Translations under genes and position numbers: made by a program
Notes under the pieces: model-generated
Database searches by the model: none
Seen by the model: only the letters and a program-made list of their open reading frames with translations
Told to the model about the DNA's origin: nothing
Assembly: GCF_943736995.1 (NCBI RefSeq)
Contig: NZ_CALSFT010000002.1
Location: forward strand, 1,240,001 to 1,304,000
Reading direction: 5' to 3'
Length of the DNA: 64,000 nucleotides
Origin: Sporosarcina sp. Marseille-Q4943
GTDB taxonomy: Bacteria; Bacillota; Bacilli; Bacillales_A; Planococcaceae
Shown: in pieces, positions 18,675 to 26,861 of the stretch
Layout of the letters: each line of letters starts with the position of its first letter
How positions within the stretch are numbered: the first letter of the stretch is position 1

Positions 18675-18703
18675 TTGACCTCCTCAAAAGTGAGGAGTAC
18701 AAT
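18675..18703 (+). promoter_or_regulatory. sdhCAB promoter with dyad in the spacer
   Basis: TTGACC, 17-bp spacer, TACAAT. CTCCTC-AAAAGT-GAGGAG (18680-18697) fills the spacer as a perfect 6-bp inverted repeat, suggesting an operator or transcription-factor site. Confidence 0.65.
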
Positions 18704-18815
18704 GAACATGTTATCATATTGTACCATTAAGAGGCATGCCGTCAACGTCCTTCATTTGTACAAACAGTGACGACGCATTTCGGACATATCTCTTAAATAA
18801 GGGAGGGTAAAAGAC

Positions 18816-19424
18816 TTGTCGAGAGAATCAGATTTTTACTTGCGCCGACTTCATTCATTGCTCGGAGTTATTCCGGTTGGGTTGTTCCTCGCTCAACACT
18901 TGGTCATCAACCATTTTGCAACGCGCGGTGAAGAAGCGTTCAATAACGCATCCAATTTCATGGGGAGCTTACCGTTCGTCCTGTTCTTGGAATGGTTCAT
19001 TATCTATATTCCGTTAATGTTCCATGCGTTTTATGGTGTGTACATAGCTTTCACTGCGAAAAATAATGTTCAGCGCTACGGCACATTCCGTAACTGGATG
19101 TTCATGTTGCAACGTGTAACAGGTGTTTTCCTAGTCGTTTTCATAGCGTGGCATATCTATGAAACGAGAATCCAGAAAGCACTTGGAGCAGAAGTGAACT
19201 TCAACATGATGGAAGAGATCCTTTCTAATCCGTTCATGCTTGCGTTCTATATTGCAGGTGTATTGGCAGCGACATTCCACTTGGCAAATGGCCTATGGTC
19301 GTTCGCTGTAACGTGGGGGATTTCACAATCGCCACGTTCACAAAAGATCGTTTCCTACATTACAATCCTAGCATTCTTAGTACTTTCCGTAATAGGTATA
19401 CAAGCATTATTGGCATTCGTCTAA
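18816..19424 (+). CDS. sdhC: Succinate dehydrogenase cytochrome b558 subunit
   Basis: Membrane anchor (202 residues) with five predicted helices and several His residues suited to the two b-type hemes and quinone site (LHSLLGV, AQHLVINH, MFHAFYG, WHIYETR, FHLANGLWSF). It belongs to the Bacillus-type single-anchor succinate:menaquinone reductase. TTG start with GGGAGGG. It is first in sdhCAB. Confidence 0.94.
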   Translation: MSRESDFYLRRLHSLLGVIPVGLFLAQHLVINHFATRGEEAFNNASNFMGSLPFVLFLEWFIIYIPLMFHAFYGVYIAFTAKNNVQRYGTFRNWMFMLQRVTGVFLVVFIAWHIYETRIQKALGAEVNFNMMEEILSNPFMLAFYIAGVLAATFHLANGLWSFAVTWGISQSPRSQKIVSYITILAFLVLSVIGIQALLAFV

Positions 19425-19479
19425 TACAATCTAGTTCCTGAATTACAAGTATATGTAAAATTTGAGGAGTGAAACAACA

Positions 19480-21234
19480 ATGGCAAAAGGCAGATTGATT
19501 GTCGTCGGTGGCGGACTTGCCGGCTTGATGGCAACTATCAAAGCTGCGGAAGAAGGGGTCGGGGTAGACCTGTTCTCACTCGTTCCGGTTAAACGCTCCC
19601 ACTCCGTTTGTGCACAAGGCGGCATTAACGGCGCAGTGAATACAAAAGGTGAGGGTGACTCGCCTGCAATACACTTTGATGACACTGTATATGGTGGGGA
19701 CTTCCTTGCGAACCAACCTCCTGTCAAAGCTATGGCTGAGGCGGCTCCGGGGATCATTCACTTGATGGACCGGATGGGTGTTATGTTTAACCGTACACCT
19801 GAAGGATTATTGGATTTCCGCCGTTTTGGCGGTACGTTGCATCACCGTACAGCTTTTGCTGGCGCTACGACAGGCCAACAACTTCTATATGCATTGGACG
19901 AGCAAGTTCGCCGTCATGAGGTGGCAGGTCTTGTTCAAAAGTTCGAGCATTGGGAATTTCTTGGGATCATCATGGATGATGAAGGAATTTGCCGAGGCAT
20001 TAAAGCACAAAACATGCAGTCTATGGAAATTAAGGCGTTCCCTGGAGACGCGGTCATTATGGCGACTGGCGGACCTGGAATCATTTTCGGTAAATCGACA
20101 AACTCAGTAATCAATACAGGTTCCGCAGCTTCGATAGTTTATCAGCAAGGGGCTAAATATGCGAATGGTGAATTCATCCAAATTCACCCGACTGCTATTC
20201 CTGGAGATGACAAACTTCGTCTTATGAGTGAATCAGCTCGTGGTGAAGGTGGCCGTATTTGGACGTATAAAGACGGTAAGCCATGGTACTTCCTTGAAGA
20301 AAAATATCCTGATTACGGAAACTTGGTACCACGTGACATTGCGACACGTGAAATTTTTGATGTCTGCGTTAATCAAAAATTGGGTATTAACGGGGAAAAC
20401 ATGGTCTACCTTGACCTTTCCCATAAAGATCCGAAAGAACTTGATATCAAACTTGGCGGCATCATTGAAATCTATGAGAAATTTACAGGCGATGATCCAC
20501 GCAAACTGCCGATGAAAATCTTCCCTGCGGTCCATTATTCGATGGGCGGACTATGGGTCGACTATGAGCAGCATACGAATATCCCTGGTCTGTTTGCTGC
20601 TGGTGAGTGTGATTACTCTCAACACGGTGCGAACCGTCTTGGAGCGAACTCATTGCTATCTGCCATCTATGGTGGAATGGTAGCAGGTCCAGAAGCGGTC
20701 AAGTATATGCGCGGCGTAAAACGCACTGCAGACGAGCTTCCATCGACATTGTTCGAAACAGCTGTGAAAGACGAACAGCAAAAATGGGACGCGACATTGA
20801 AGATGGATGGAAACGAGAATGCGTATATTCTGCATAGGGAACTCGGAGAAATCATGACTGATAACGTGACAGTTGTCCGTTACAACGATAAATTGCAAGA
20901 AACAGACTACAAGATTCAAGAGCTTCTAGAACGTTATGAAAACATCAATATTGTGGATACACAACAATGGTCTAACCAAGGCGCGACATTCACTCGCCAG
21001 TTGAAAAACATGCTATACTTGGCACGAGTCATCACTTTAGGAGCACTGAATCGTAATGAGAGCCGTGGCGCACATTACAAACCGGACTTCCCTGAACGTG
21101 ACGACGAAAACTTCTTGAAAACGACGATTGCAGAATTCGATGGGAAATCTGCGCCGATCCTTTCTTATGAAGAAGTGGATGTATCCTTGATTCCGCCGCG
21201 TAAACGTGACTATTCAGCGAAGAAAGGAGATTGA
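19480..21234 (+). CDS. sdhA: Succinate dehydrogenase flavoprotein subunit
   Basis: FAD-containing catalytic subunit (584 residues) oxidising succinate to fumarate. It has the dinucleotide fold GGGLAGLMATIKAAEEG at the N-terminus, the covalent-FAD context SVCAQGGINGA, HRTAFAGATTG, and the active-site arginine region HPTAIPGDDKLRLMSESARGEGG. An in-frame TTG at 19462 overlaps the GAGGAG site; the ATG at 19480 is correctly spaced. It is followed 5 bp later by sdhB. Confidence 0.96.
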   Translation: MAKGRLIVVGGGLAGLMATIKAAEEGVGVDLFSLVPVKRSHSVCAQGGINGAVNTKGEGDSPAIHFDDTVYGGDFLANQPPVKAMAEAAPGIIHLMDRMGVMFNRTPEGLLDFRRFGGTLHHRTAFAGATTGQQLLYALDEQVRRHEVAGLVQKFEHWEFLGIIMDDEGICRGIKAQNMQSMEIKAFPGDAVIMATGGPGIIFGKSTNSVINTGSAASIVYQQGAKYANGEFIQIHPTAIPGDDKLRLMSESARGEGGRIWTYKDGKPWYFLEEKYPDYGNLVPRDIATREIFDVCVNQKLGINGENMVYLDLSHKDPKELDIKLGGIIEIYEKFTGDDPRKLPMKIFPAVHYSMGGLWVDYEQHTNIPGLFAAGECDYSQHGANRLGANSLLSAIYGGMVAGPEAVKYMRGVKRTADELPSTLFETAVKDEQQKWDATLKMDGNENAYILHRELGEIMTDNVTVVRYNDKLQETDYKIQELLERYENINIVDTQQWSNQGATFTRQLKNMLYLARVITLGALNRNESRGAHYKPDFPERDDENFLKTTIAEFDGKSAPILSYEEVDVSLIPPRKRDYSAKKGD

Positions 21235-21239
21235 CATAA

Positions 21240-22040
21240 GTGACTGAGCAAACAACTGCTGTCCTTGAGCAGCAAACTGCAGAGAAAACGGTCCATTTTG
21301 AAATCCAGCGTCAAGACACGCCTGATTCAAAACCGTATTGGGAAAGCTTTAAAATCCCATACAGACCGAATATGAACGTCATTTCCGCTCTAATGGAAAT
21401 CCGTCGTAACCCGGTGAATGCTGAAGGGAAGAAAACGACGCCAGTCAACTGGGACATGAACTGCCTTGAAGAAGTTTGTGGCGCATGTTCTATGGTGATC
21501 AACGGACGCCCTCGCCAATCTTGTACAGCTTTGGTCGATCAGCTTACACAGCCGATCCGCCTTGAGCCGATGAGAACATTCCCGGTAGTACGTGACTTGG
21601 TTGTAGACCGTGAGTTCATGTTCGATTCCCTCAAAAGAATCAAAGCTTGGATTCCAATCGATGGCACATACGATTTGGGCGAAGGTCCACGTATGCCGGA
21701 ACGTAAACGCCAATGGGCTTACGAATTGTCAAAATGCATGACGTGCGGCGTCTGCCTAGAAGCTTGTCCGAACGTCAACGACAAAACGAACTTCATCGGA
21801 CCGGCATTATTGTCTCAAGTTCGCCTATTCAACTCGCATCCGACAGGTGCAATGAACAAAGACGAGCGCTTGGAGACAATCATGTCTGACGGAGGAATCG
21901 GTGAATGCGGTAACTCGCAAAACTGTGTTGTCGCATGTCCAAAAGGAATTCCTTTGACAACATCCATTGCTGCGATGAACCGCGCAACGACAGTACAAAT
22001 GTTCAAAAACTTCTTCGGAAGCGACCATATGGTTGACTGA
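21240..22040 (+). CDS. sdhB: Succinate dehydrogenase iron-sulfur subunit
   Basis: 266-residue electron-transfer subunit. An N-terminal ferredoxin domain with 2Fe-2S cysteines (CLEEVCGACSMVING...C) is followed by two clusters of cysteines for the [4Fe-4S] and [3Fe-4S] centres (CMTCGVCLEACP, CGNSQNCVVACPKGIP). GTG start with AAAGGAG. A strong terminator follows and closes the sdh operon. Confidence 0.96.
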   Translation: MTEQTTAVLEQQTAEKTVHFEIQRQDTPDSKPYWESFKIPYRPNMNVISALMEIRRNPVNAEGKKTTPVNWDMNCLEEVCGACSMVINGRPRQSCTALVDQLTQPIRLEPMRTFPVVRDLVVDREFMFDSLKRIKAWIPIDGTYDLGEGPRMPERKRQWAYELSKCMTCGVCLEACPNVNDKTNFIGPALLSQVRLFNSHPTGAMNKDERLETIMSDGGIGECGNSQNCVVACPKGIPLTTSIAAMNRATTVQMFKNFFGSDHMVD

Positions 22041-22053
22041 TTATACTTTTTTA

Positions 22054-22106
22054 AGGAACTGTCCGGAAAGTCATAAAATGACTTTCCGCGACAGTTCTTT
22101 TTTTGT
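22054..22106 (+). terminator. Intrinsic terminator after sdhB
   Basis: GGAACTGTC-GGAAAGTCA / TGACTTTCC-GACAGTTC with a short loop and seven T. Confidence 0.92.
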
Positions 22107-22160
22107 AATCAAGTGGCCCCGCGCCCGAAGCCGGCTGCATATTTTGGAAATCTAATTATA

Positions 22161-22212
22161 TTGGATCTTTGCTAACTATTTGCTATAATAAAAGAATGAA
22201 TGTTCATTCATT
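22161..22212 (+). promoter_or_regulatory. Promoter and TetR-type palindrome upstream of ysmA
   Basis: TTGGAT, 17-bp spacer, TATAAT (22184-22189), then AATGAATG-TT-CATTCATT (22195-22212), an 8-bp inverted repeat at the transcription start. Half-sites resemble the FadR box, but their spacing (2 instead of 6 between TGAATG and CATTCA) differs, so the cognate repressor may be another TetR-family protein. Confidence 0.65.
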
Positions 22213-22403
22213 TTATCTTTGTTCAGCATCAACCTATCTTTATAGGTGAAGGGATGAAATCAAGTTTTATCTTCTGTCCAGTGGATGTTCATTGGCCAGC
22301 TGAACAAAGATAAAGCCTCCGGCGGATGTCACGGATTTTGAAAGGTGTTAATTGTGCAAGCACAATTCAAAATCCGGGACGCAATTACGCCGAGGCGTAA
22401 TTG
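22212..22403 (+). other. Highly structured leader with three nested/serial inverted repeats
   Basis: Three perfect inverted repeats follow the promoter. TTTATCTTTGTTCAGC (22212-22227) pairs with 22299-22314. GGATTTTGAA (22333-22342) pairs with 22366-22375 and encloses AATTGTGC-AA-GCACAATT. CAATTACGCC-GA-GGCGTAATTG lies at 22382-22403. No coding frame fits. It could be an RNA leader of ysmA, a mobile repeat, or both. Confidence 0.55.
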
Positions 22404-22419
22404 ATAAAGGGGAGTGGGT

Positions 22420-22866
22420 ATGTTGAGGATTGCATATATTGATAACATGGAGAAGTGGATGGAAGAGTTCACGTTTTCAGTACCTGTGTCCGTCAGGTTT
22501 TCAGAAACGGATATGTACGGCCATTTAAACAATACCGTCACCTTCGCATATTTTGAATATGCGCGGATCGAATACTTAAAGCACGTCGGCCATATGGAAG
22601 AGTGGCTTGACCCGAAAGGAACGACAATACCAGTCGTTGCTGATCTGCAATGCGACTATATGAAGCAAGTATTCTTTGACGAGCAGTTGTCGATATATGT
22701 TAAAGCTGCATCTATCGGAAACAGCTCCGTCGACATTCATTATATGGCAAGAAATGCTAAGAACGAACTAGTTTTTACGGGAAGAGGGACGATTGTCCAA
22801 ATCGATAGGACAACAGGCAAATCCGTTCCATGGAAAAACGATCAAAAATCCGGGTTTTCCTTGTAA
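22420..22866 (+). CDS. Acyl-CoA thioesterase, hotdog fold (YsmA-like)
   Basis: About 148-residue 4-hydroxybenzoyl-CoA-thioesterase-type protein. Family motif VSVRFSETDMYGHLNNTVTFAYFEYARIEYL holds the catalytic acidic residue and substrate loop. It is syntenic with B. subtilis ysmA between sdhB and gerE. A GTG at 22414 is in frame, but AAGGGGAG is better placed for the ATG at 22420. Substrate unknown; presumably acyl-CoA. Confidence 0.85.
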   Translation: MLRIAYIDNMEKWMEEFTFSVPVSVRFSETDMYGHLNNTVTFAYFEYARIEYLKHVGHMEEWLDPKGTTIPVVADLQCDYMKQVFFDEQLSIYVKAASIGNSSVDIHYMARNAKNELVFTGRGTIVQIDRTTGKSVPWKNDQKSGFSL

Positions 22867-22883
22867 AATGATGAACGAGCCGG

Positions 22884-22912
22884 CACAGCCTAAACCATCT
22901 TCACATATTGTA
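22884..22912 (+). promoter_or_regulatory. SigK-type promoter of gerE
   Basis: CACA, 16-bp spacer, CATATTGTA, an exact fit to the mother-cell sigma-K pattern (AC near -35, CATANNNTA at -10). gerE is known to be SigK-dependent in B. subtilis. Confidence 0.8.
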
Positions 22913-22941
22913 AAGTGAACGTGGATAGGAGGGGGCGCGTC

Positions 22942-23166
22942 TTGACAGGAGAAATGAAAAACCGTTCTTTGCTTACAGCAAGGGAGCGAGAAATCTTTCA
23001 TCTATTAGTGGATGATCATACGACGAAAGAAATCGCAGGACGGCTCGGCATTAGCGAAAAAACCGTCCGGAATCATATTTCGAATACCATTCAGAAATTA
23101 GGAGTATCCGGAAGGGCACAAGCGATTGTCGAATTGTTGCGATTAGGGGAACTGAAACTGAATTAA
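22942..23166 (+). CDS. gerE: Spore germination/coat transcription regulator GerE
   Basis: 74-residue LuxR-type helix-turn-helix regulator acting late in the mother cell to control spore coat genes. LLTAREREIFHLLVDDHTTKEIAGRLGISEKTVRNHISNTIQKLGVSGRAQAIVELLRLGEL aligns along its whole length with B. subtilis GerE (also 74 residues). The frame opens at a GTG (22915), but that is at the predicted SigK transcription start; TTG 22942 follows GGAGGGGG and gives the correct length. It implies that the host sporulates. Confidence 0.94.
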   Translation: MTGEMKNRSLLTAREREIFHLLVDDHTTKEIAGRLGISEKTVRNHISNTIQKLGVSGRAQAIVELLRLGELKLN

Positions 23167-23340
23167 GCAAATCTATTGTTGTTCCTTGGAGATTAGGCTC
23201 AAATCAACCGTCATTTACATGTGTATGCTCAGTTCCCTGAAAAAATTTCCAATACTTATAAACCTTTTAAAACTGTTGCGTTATATGTCGAAAAAGGTGA
23301 CAATAAGTAAACAGTATTTGTTTTCAGGGAGCTGGTATAT

Positions 23341-23799
23341 GTGGCGGAACATAACGCAATGAGTCTTGACGGCGCCGAGAACATTGCTCGGATGGAAAAG
23401 GAACTTCGATATATATCTGGGATCATAAAGCAGCAAGGCCGAAAAATATTAAGCAATTATACAATCACACCTCCTCAATTCATTGCATTGCAATGGTTGT
23501 TCGAGCATGGGGACATGACGATTGGCGACTTGTCGAATAAAATGTATCTGGCATTCAGCACGACGACAGATCTTGTCGATCGCATGGAAAACAACAAGCT
23601 CGTGAAGAGGGTGCGGGATGAGCAGGACCGTCGTGTCGTGCGCATCCATTTATTAGGTGAGGGTGAACGTATTATCGAAGAAGTAATTGACAAACGACGG
23701 AAATATTTAAATGCAGTTCTCGAGGATTTTTCAGAGGTGGAAATAAACGAGTTTTCCCGATTGTTGACAAAACTGCACAAAGAGATGATCAAGGATTGA
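23341..23799 (+). CDS. MarR-family transcriptional regulator (YsmB-like)
   Basis: 152-residue winged-helix protein. The central HTH (MTIGDLSNKMYLAFSTTTDLVDRMENNKLV) and wing (RVRDEQDRRVVRIHLLGEGERI) are canonical MarR. GTG start after GGGAGCTGGT. It overlaps racE by 4 bp (TTGA), as B. subtilis ysmB precedes racE, so it may regulate the downstream genes. The ligand is unknown. Confidence 0.9.
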   Translation: MAEHNAMSLDGAENIARMEKELRYISGIIKQQGRKILSNYTITPPQFIALQWLFEHGDMTIGDLSNKMYLAFSTTTDLVDRMENNKLVKRVRDEQDRRVVRIHLLGEGERIIEEVIDKRRKYLNAVLEDFSEVEINEFSRLLTKLHKEMIKD

Positions 23800-24620
23800 A
23801 GATCCCGAAAAATGCACCAATCGGAGTCATTGATTCCGGTGTAGGCGGATTGACCGTCGCAAAAGAAATATTACATTTTTTACCCAATGAAACAATTATT
23901 TATATAGGCGATGATGCGCGTTGTCCATACGGGCCACGTTCAGTAGAAGAAGTGAAGGAATTTACGATGGAGATGGCTACTGCACTTGCCAAAATGGGTG
24001 TTAAAATGCTGGTAGTCGCTTGCAATACCGCGACAGCCGTGACGCTAGATATGTTGCGAGAAAGGTTCCCTTTCCCCGTGTTAGGAGTAATCGAGCCGGG
24101 GGCAAGGGCCGCCGTACTCGCATCAACTACCGGTAAAATTGCGGTGTTAGGGACAGTCGGCACGATCAAAAGCAAGGCGTATGAGAATGCCATCTCCGCC
24201 ATTTCGGAAGAGGTGGATATTATTCCTCTTGCCTGTCCTGAGTTTGTTCCTCTTGTTGAAAGTGGTCAATACAAACAAATGGACATTCAGCCGATAATAA
24301 AACGGTCATTGCAGCCGATAGCACATTTGGAATTTGACACAGCCATTTTAGGCTGCACGCATTATCCACTTCTACATGATCCTATTAAAGAACAATTACC
24401 GGTTGGTGTGAAAATCGTATCGTCTGCGTATGAGACGGTGCGAGATGTGGAGAGTACTCTATCCGGCCTAGGCCTTGCAAACATCTCCGGTAATCGAAAT
24501 GAGCCGATATTTTACACGACCGGACAATTGGATGGCTTTACATCGATCGCAATCGATTGGCTCGGTATTGAAAACCCTGATGTCAGACATATTGTTCTAA
24601 GTAACCCCGGCTGCCAATAA
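23796..24620 (+). CDS. racE: Glutamate racemase
   Basis: 274-residue cofactor-independent racemase supplying D-glutamate for peptidoglycan. It has the N-terminal IGVIDSGVGGLTVA with catalytic Asp, first cysteine in VACNTATAVTL (about C74) and second in ILGCTHYPLL (about C185). It starts at the TTG that overlaps the ysmB stop, indicating translational coupling. Confidence 0.95.
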   Translation: MKIPKNAPIGVIDSGVGGLTVAKEILHFLPNETIIYIGDDARCPYGPRSVEEVKEFTMEMATALAKMGVKMLVVACNTATAVTLDMLRERFPFPVLGVIEPGARAAVLASTTGKIAVLGTVGTIKSKAYENAISAISEEVDIIPLACPEFVPLVESGQYKQMDIQPIIKRSLQPIAHLEFDTAILGCTHYPLLHDPIKEQLPVGVKIVSSAYETVRDVESTLSGLGLANISGNRNEPIFYTTGQLDGFTSIAIDWLGIENPDVRHIVLSNPGCQ

Positions 24621-24636
24621 TGGCAACCGGGGTTTT
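24603..24636 (+). terminator. Intrinsic terminator overlapping the 3' end of racE
   Basis: AACCCCGG-TGCCA / TGGCA-CCGGGGTT stem with an ATAA loop and a TTTT tail. The stem contains the last racE codons and the stop. Confidence 0.85.
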
Positions 24637-24698
24637 GCTATGCCGAAAATGAGTATGGTAAGATGGATGCTGAATTCGAATAGTGGAGGTTATCCAAT

Positions 24699-25457
24699 AT
24701 GAGGCATGATGGAAGAACTGCAGGTATGGGAAGGCCGGTTACGATTGATACGGATTATTTAATCCATCCGGAAGGGTCGGTGCTAATTTCTGTCGGAAAT
24801 ACGAAGGTGATTTGCACGGCATCCATAGAGGAAAGAGTTCCACCGTTTCTAAGAGGAAGTGGACAAGGCTGGGTGACCGCGGAGTATTCAATGCTCCCGC
24901 GAGCGACTGGTCAGCGGACTCAACGGGAATCTTCACGTGGAAAAGTTGGCGGAAGAACGATGGAAATCCAGCGTTTGATCGGCCGCGCGATGCGAGCGGT
25001 GATAGATCTTCGTGCTCTTGGAGAACGGACAATCTGGATTGACTGCGACGTTATCCAAGCAGATGGGGGGACACGAACAGCTTCCATTACAGGGGCATTT
25101 GTCGCTATGAGCATTGCGGTCTCCAAGTTAGTGAAAGAGAAGGGATTAACCCAATTTCCGATCCGTGACTATTTGGCCGCTACCAGCGTAGGGAAGACAG
25201 CGGAAGGCATCTTGCTGCTTGATCTCGATTATCCCGAAGACTCGACGGCCGCTGTCGATATGAACGTCGTCATGACGGGGGCAGGGGAATTTGTTGAATT
25301 GCAAGGGACTGGCGAGGAAGCGACATTCACCAGACAGGAAATGAATGATCTCGTCGAGCTTGCAGAAACAGGCATCCAACGGCTGATCAGCATCCAAAGA
25401 GATGTACTTGGCGAAATTGGAACGCTTATTGGCGGAAAGGATGAGAAAGAACGATGA
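24699..25457 (+). CDS. rph: Ribonuclease PH
   Basis: 252-residue phosphate-dependent 3'-5' exoribonuclease that trims tRNA 3' ends. The core [21 protein letters not shown] with the phosphate-binding arginine and [21 protein letters not shown] are intact. It is preceded by TGGAGG. The stop overlaps the rdgB start (ATGA). In B. subtilis gerM lies between racE and rph; here only 78 bp separate them. Confidence 0.96.
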   Translation: MRHDGRTAGMGRPVTIDTDYLIHPEGSVLISVGNTKVICTASIEERVPPFLRGSGQGWVTAEYSMLPRATGQRTQRESSRGKVGGRTMEIQRLIGRAMRAVIDLRALGERTIWIDCDVIQADGGTRTASITGAFVAMSIAVSKLVKEKGLTQFPIRDYLAATSVGKTAEGILLLDLDYPEDSTAAVDMNVVMTGAGEFVELQGTGEEATFTRQEMNDLVELAETGIQRLISIQRDVLGEIGTLIGGKDEKER

Positions 25458-26065
25458 AGAAGATATTGATTGCAACAAACAATAAAGGGAAGGCAAAGGA
25501 TTTTGAAACGCTTTTCAGCCCGTATGGCTTCGAAGTGCACACTTTGAATGACTTGGAACAGGATATCGATGTAGAAGAGACGGGTGTTACATTCGAGGAA
25601 AATGCTATTTTGAAGGCTGAAACGGTTTCCAAGCTTCTAGGAATCATGGTCATTGCAGATGATAGTGGTTTGGAAATCGACAAGCTGCAAGGGGCTCCAG
25701 GTGTCTATTCTGCGCGTTACGCGGGCGAGCCGAAGAATGACGAGGCGAATATCGACAAGGTGCTTTCAGAGCTTCAGGGAGTGCCTGAGGAGGAGCGTAC
25801 GGCACGTTTCCGTTGCGTACTTGCCGTAGCAGGACCTGATAGGGAGACGGTAACGTTTTCAGGAAGCTGCGATGGAGTGATTTTAGAAGAGAGAAGAGGT
25901 TCGAACGGCTTCGGTTATGATCCAATTTTCTATTCTCCCGTCAAGGGACGTTCGATGGCTGAATTGTCACCGGAGGAAAAAGGTGAAATCTCACATCGGG
26001 GTGCGGCACTTCGCCAGTTGAAGGAACAGTTGCCGCAGATGCTGGATTTAGGAGATGCGCAATGA
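25454..26065 (+). CDS. rdgB: XTP/dITP pyrophosphatase (RdgB/HAM1 family)
   Basis: 203-residue house-cleaning nucleotide hydrolase removing dITP and XTP. It has the motifs [11 protein letters not shown] at the N-terminus, [10 protein letters not shown] and [11 protein letters not shown]. Overlaps on both sides (ATGA with rph and with the next gene) indicate a tightly coupled rph–rdgB–ysnB operon, as in B. subtilis. Confidence 0.95.
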   Translation: MKKILIATNNKGKAKDFETLFSPYGFEVHTLNDLEQDIDVEETGVTFEENAILKAETVSKLLGIMVIADDSGLEIDKLQGAPGVYSARYAGEPKNDEANIDKVLSELQGVPEEERTARFRCVLAVAGPDRETVTFSGSCDGVILEERRGSNGFGYDPIFYSPVKGRSMAELSPEEKGEISHRGAALRQLKEQLPQMLDLGDAQ

Positions 26066-26562
26066 AGATCGTTGTAATGAGCGATTCTCATGGCGATAAG
26101 GAAACGGTGAAGGCCGTTTCCGCGTTGCAGGCGGATGCATTTTTCCATTGCGGGGATAGTGAATTGTCATGGGACGATCCGGTATTGCAAAACATTCATA
26201 TTGTGAAGGGTAATTGTGATAGGGATGAGCGTTTTCCGGATTCGGTCATCATTCAAGTGGGCGGCAAAAAAATATGGATGGTGCATGGGCATGAGCATGA
26301 TTGCAAACGGACAATGCTGCCATTGTATTATGGGGCTCAGGAAATCGGGGCCGACATCGTCTTATTTGGTCATTCCCATTCGTATGCTGCTGAACTGAGG
26401 GAGGGGATATTATTCGTCAATCCAGGAAGCACATTGCTTCCGAGGGCAGGCAATCAGCCATCTTTCGCCGAAATAGAATGGGACGACGGATACCGAATTC
26501 ACTTCAAAAACATGGACATGGAACCTATAATTACAGCGGAAATGAAAAATATCGCAAATTAG
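26062..26562 (+). CDS. YfcE/MJ0936-family metallophosphoesterase (YsnB-like)
   Basis: 166-residue calcineurin-like phosphodiesterase. The metal-site motifs appear in order: MSDSHGD, CGDSE, VKGNCDRD, MVHGHEHD and FGHSHSY. The physiological substrate is not known. Syntenic with B. subtilis ysnB; it is the last backbone protein gene before the tRNA where the ICE is inserted. Confidence 0.9.
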   Translation: MKIVVMSDSHGDKETVKAVSALQADAFFHCGDSELSWDDPVLQNIHIVKGNCDRDERFPDSVIIQVGGKKIWMVHGHEHDCKRTMLPLYYGAQEIGADIVLFGHSHSYAAELREGILFVNPGSTLLPRAGNQPSFAEIEWDDGYRIHFKNMDMEPIITAEMKNIAN

Positions 26563-26564
26563 TG

Positions 26565-26593
26565 TTGACTTTTCCAGCGAGCCTGCCTATAAT
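26565..26593 (+). promoter_or_regulatory. tRNA-Arg promoter
   Basis: TTGACT, 17-bp spacer, TATAAT, 42 bp before the tRNA. Confidence 0.85.
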
Positions 26594-26634
26594 AAAACTT
26601 GTCGTTAGGCAATCACACAGTTGCCAAACAACAT

Positions 26635-26708
26635 GTCTCAGTAGCTCAGTTGGATAGAGCAACAGCCTTCTAAGCTGTGGGTCGGGGGTTCGAATCCCTC
26701 CTGGGACG
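26635..26708 (+). tRNA. tRNA-Arg (anticodon TCT)
   Basis: 74 bases. The acceptor strands GTCTCAG/CTGGGAC pair fully (one T·G), the D-loop is AGCTCAGTTGGATAGAGC, the anticodon loop CTTCTAA gives TCT (reads AGA), and the T-arm GGGGGTTCGAATCCCTC is normal. CCA is not encoded. Its 3' half is the natural candidate for the attachment site of the adjacent integrase. Confidence 0.95.
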
Positions 26709-26746
26709 TATTTCAGTAAAAACTGAACACGATAAGAAATAAGAAG

Positions 26747-26795
26747 ATGACCGTAAACGTTGATATAACAGCGTTTACGGTCATTCTTTGTTTTT
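26747..26795 (+). terminator. Terminator downstream of tRNA-Arg
   Basis: GACCGTAAACG / GCGTTTACGGTC hairpin followed by a T-rich tract. It probably belongs to the left end of the integrated element. Confidence 0.8.
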
Positions 26796-26861
26796 CGAGT
26801 ATACGTTTAAAAACGATTAGAATTGATTGAACACAACACAAATGCAACACAAAAGGTAGGA

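Noticed and set aside
22195..22212. Second FadR operator
   Set aside because: Half-sites match, but the central spacing is 2 rather than 6 bp, so helical phasing differs from the FadR box at 10708.
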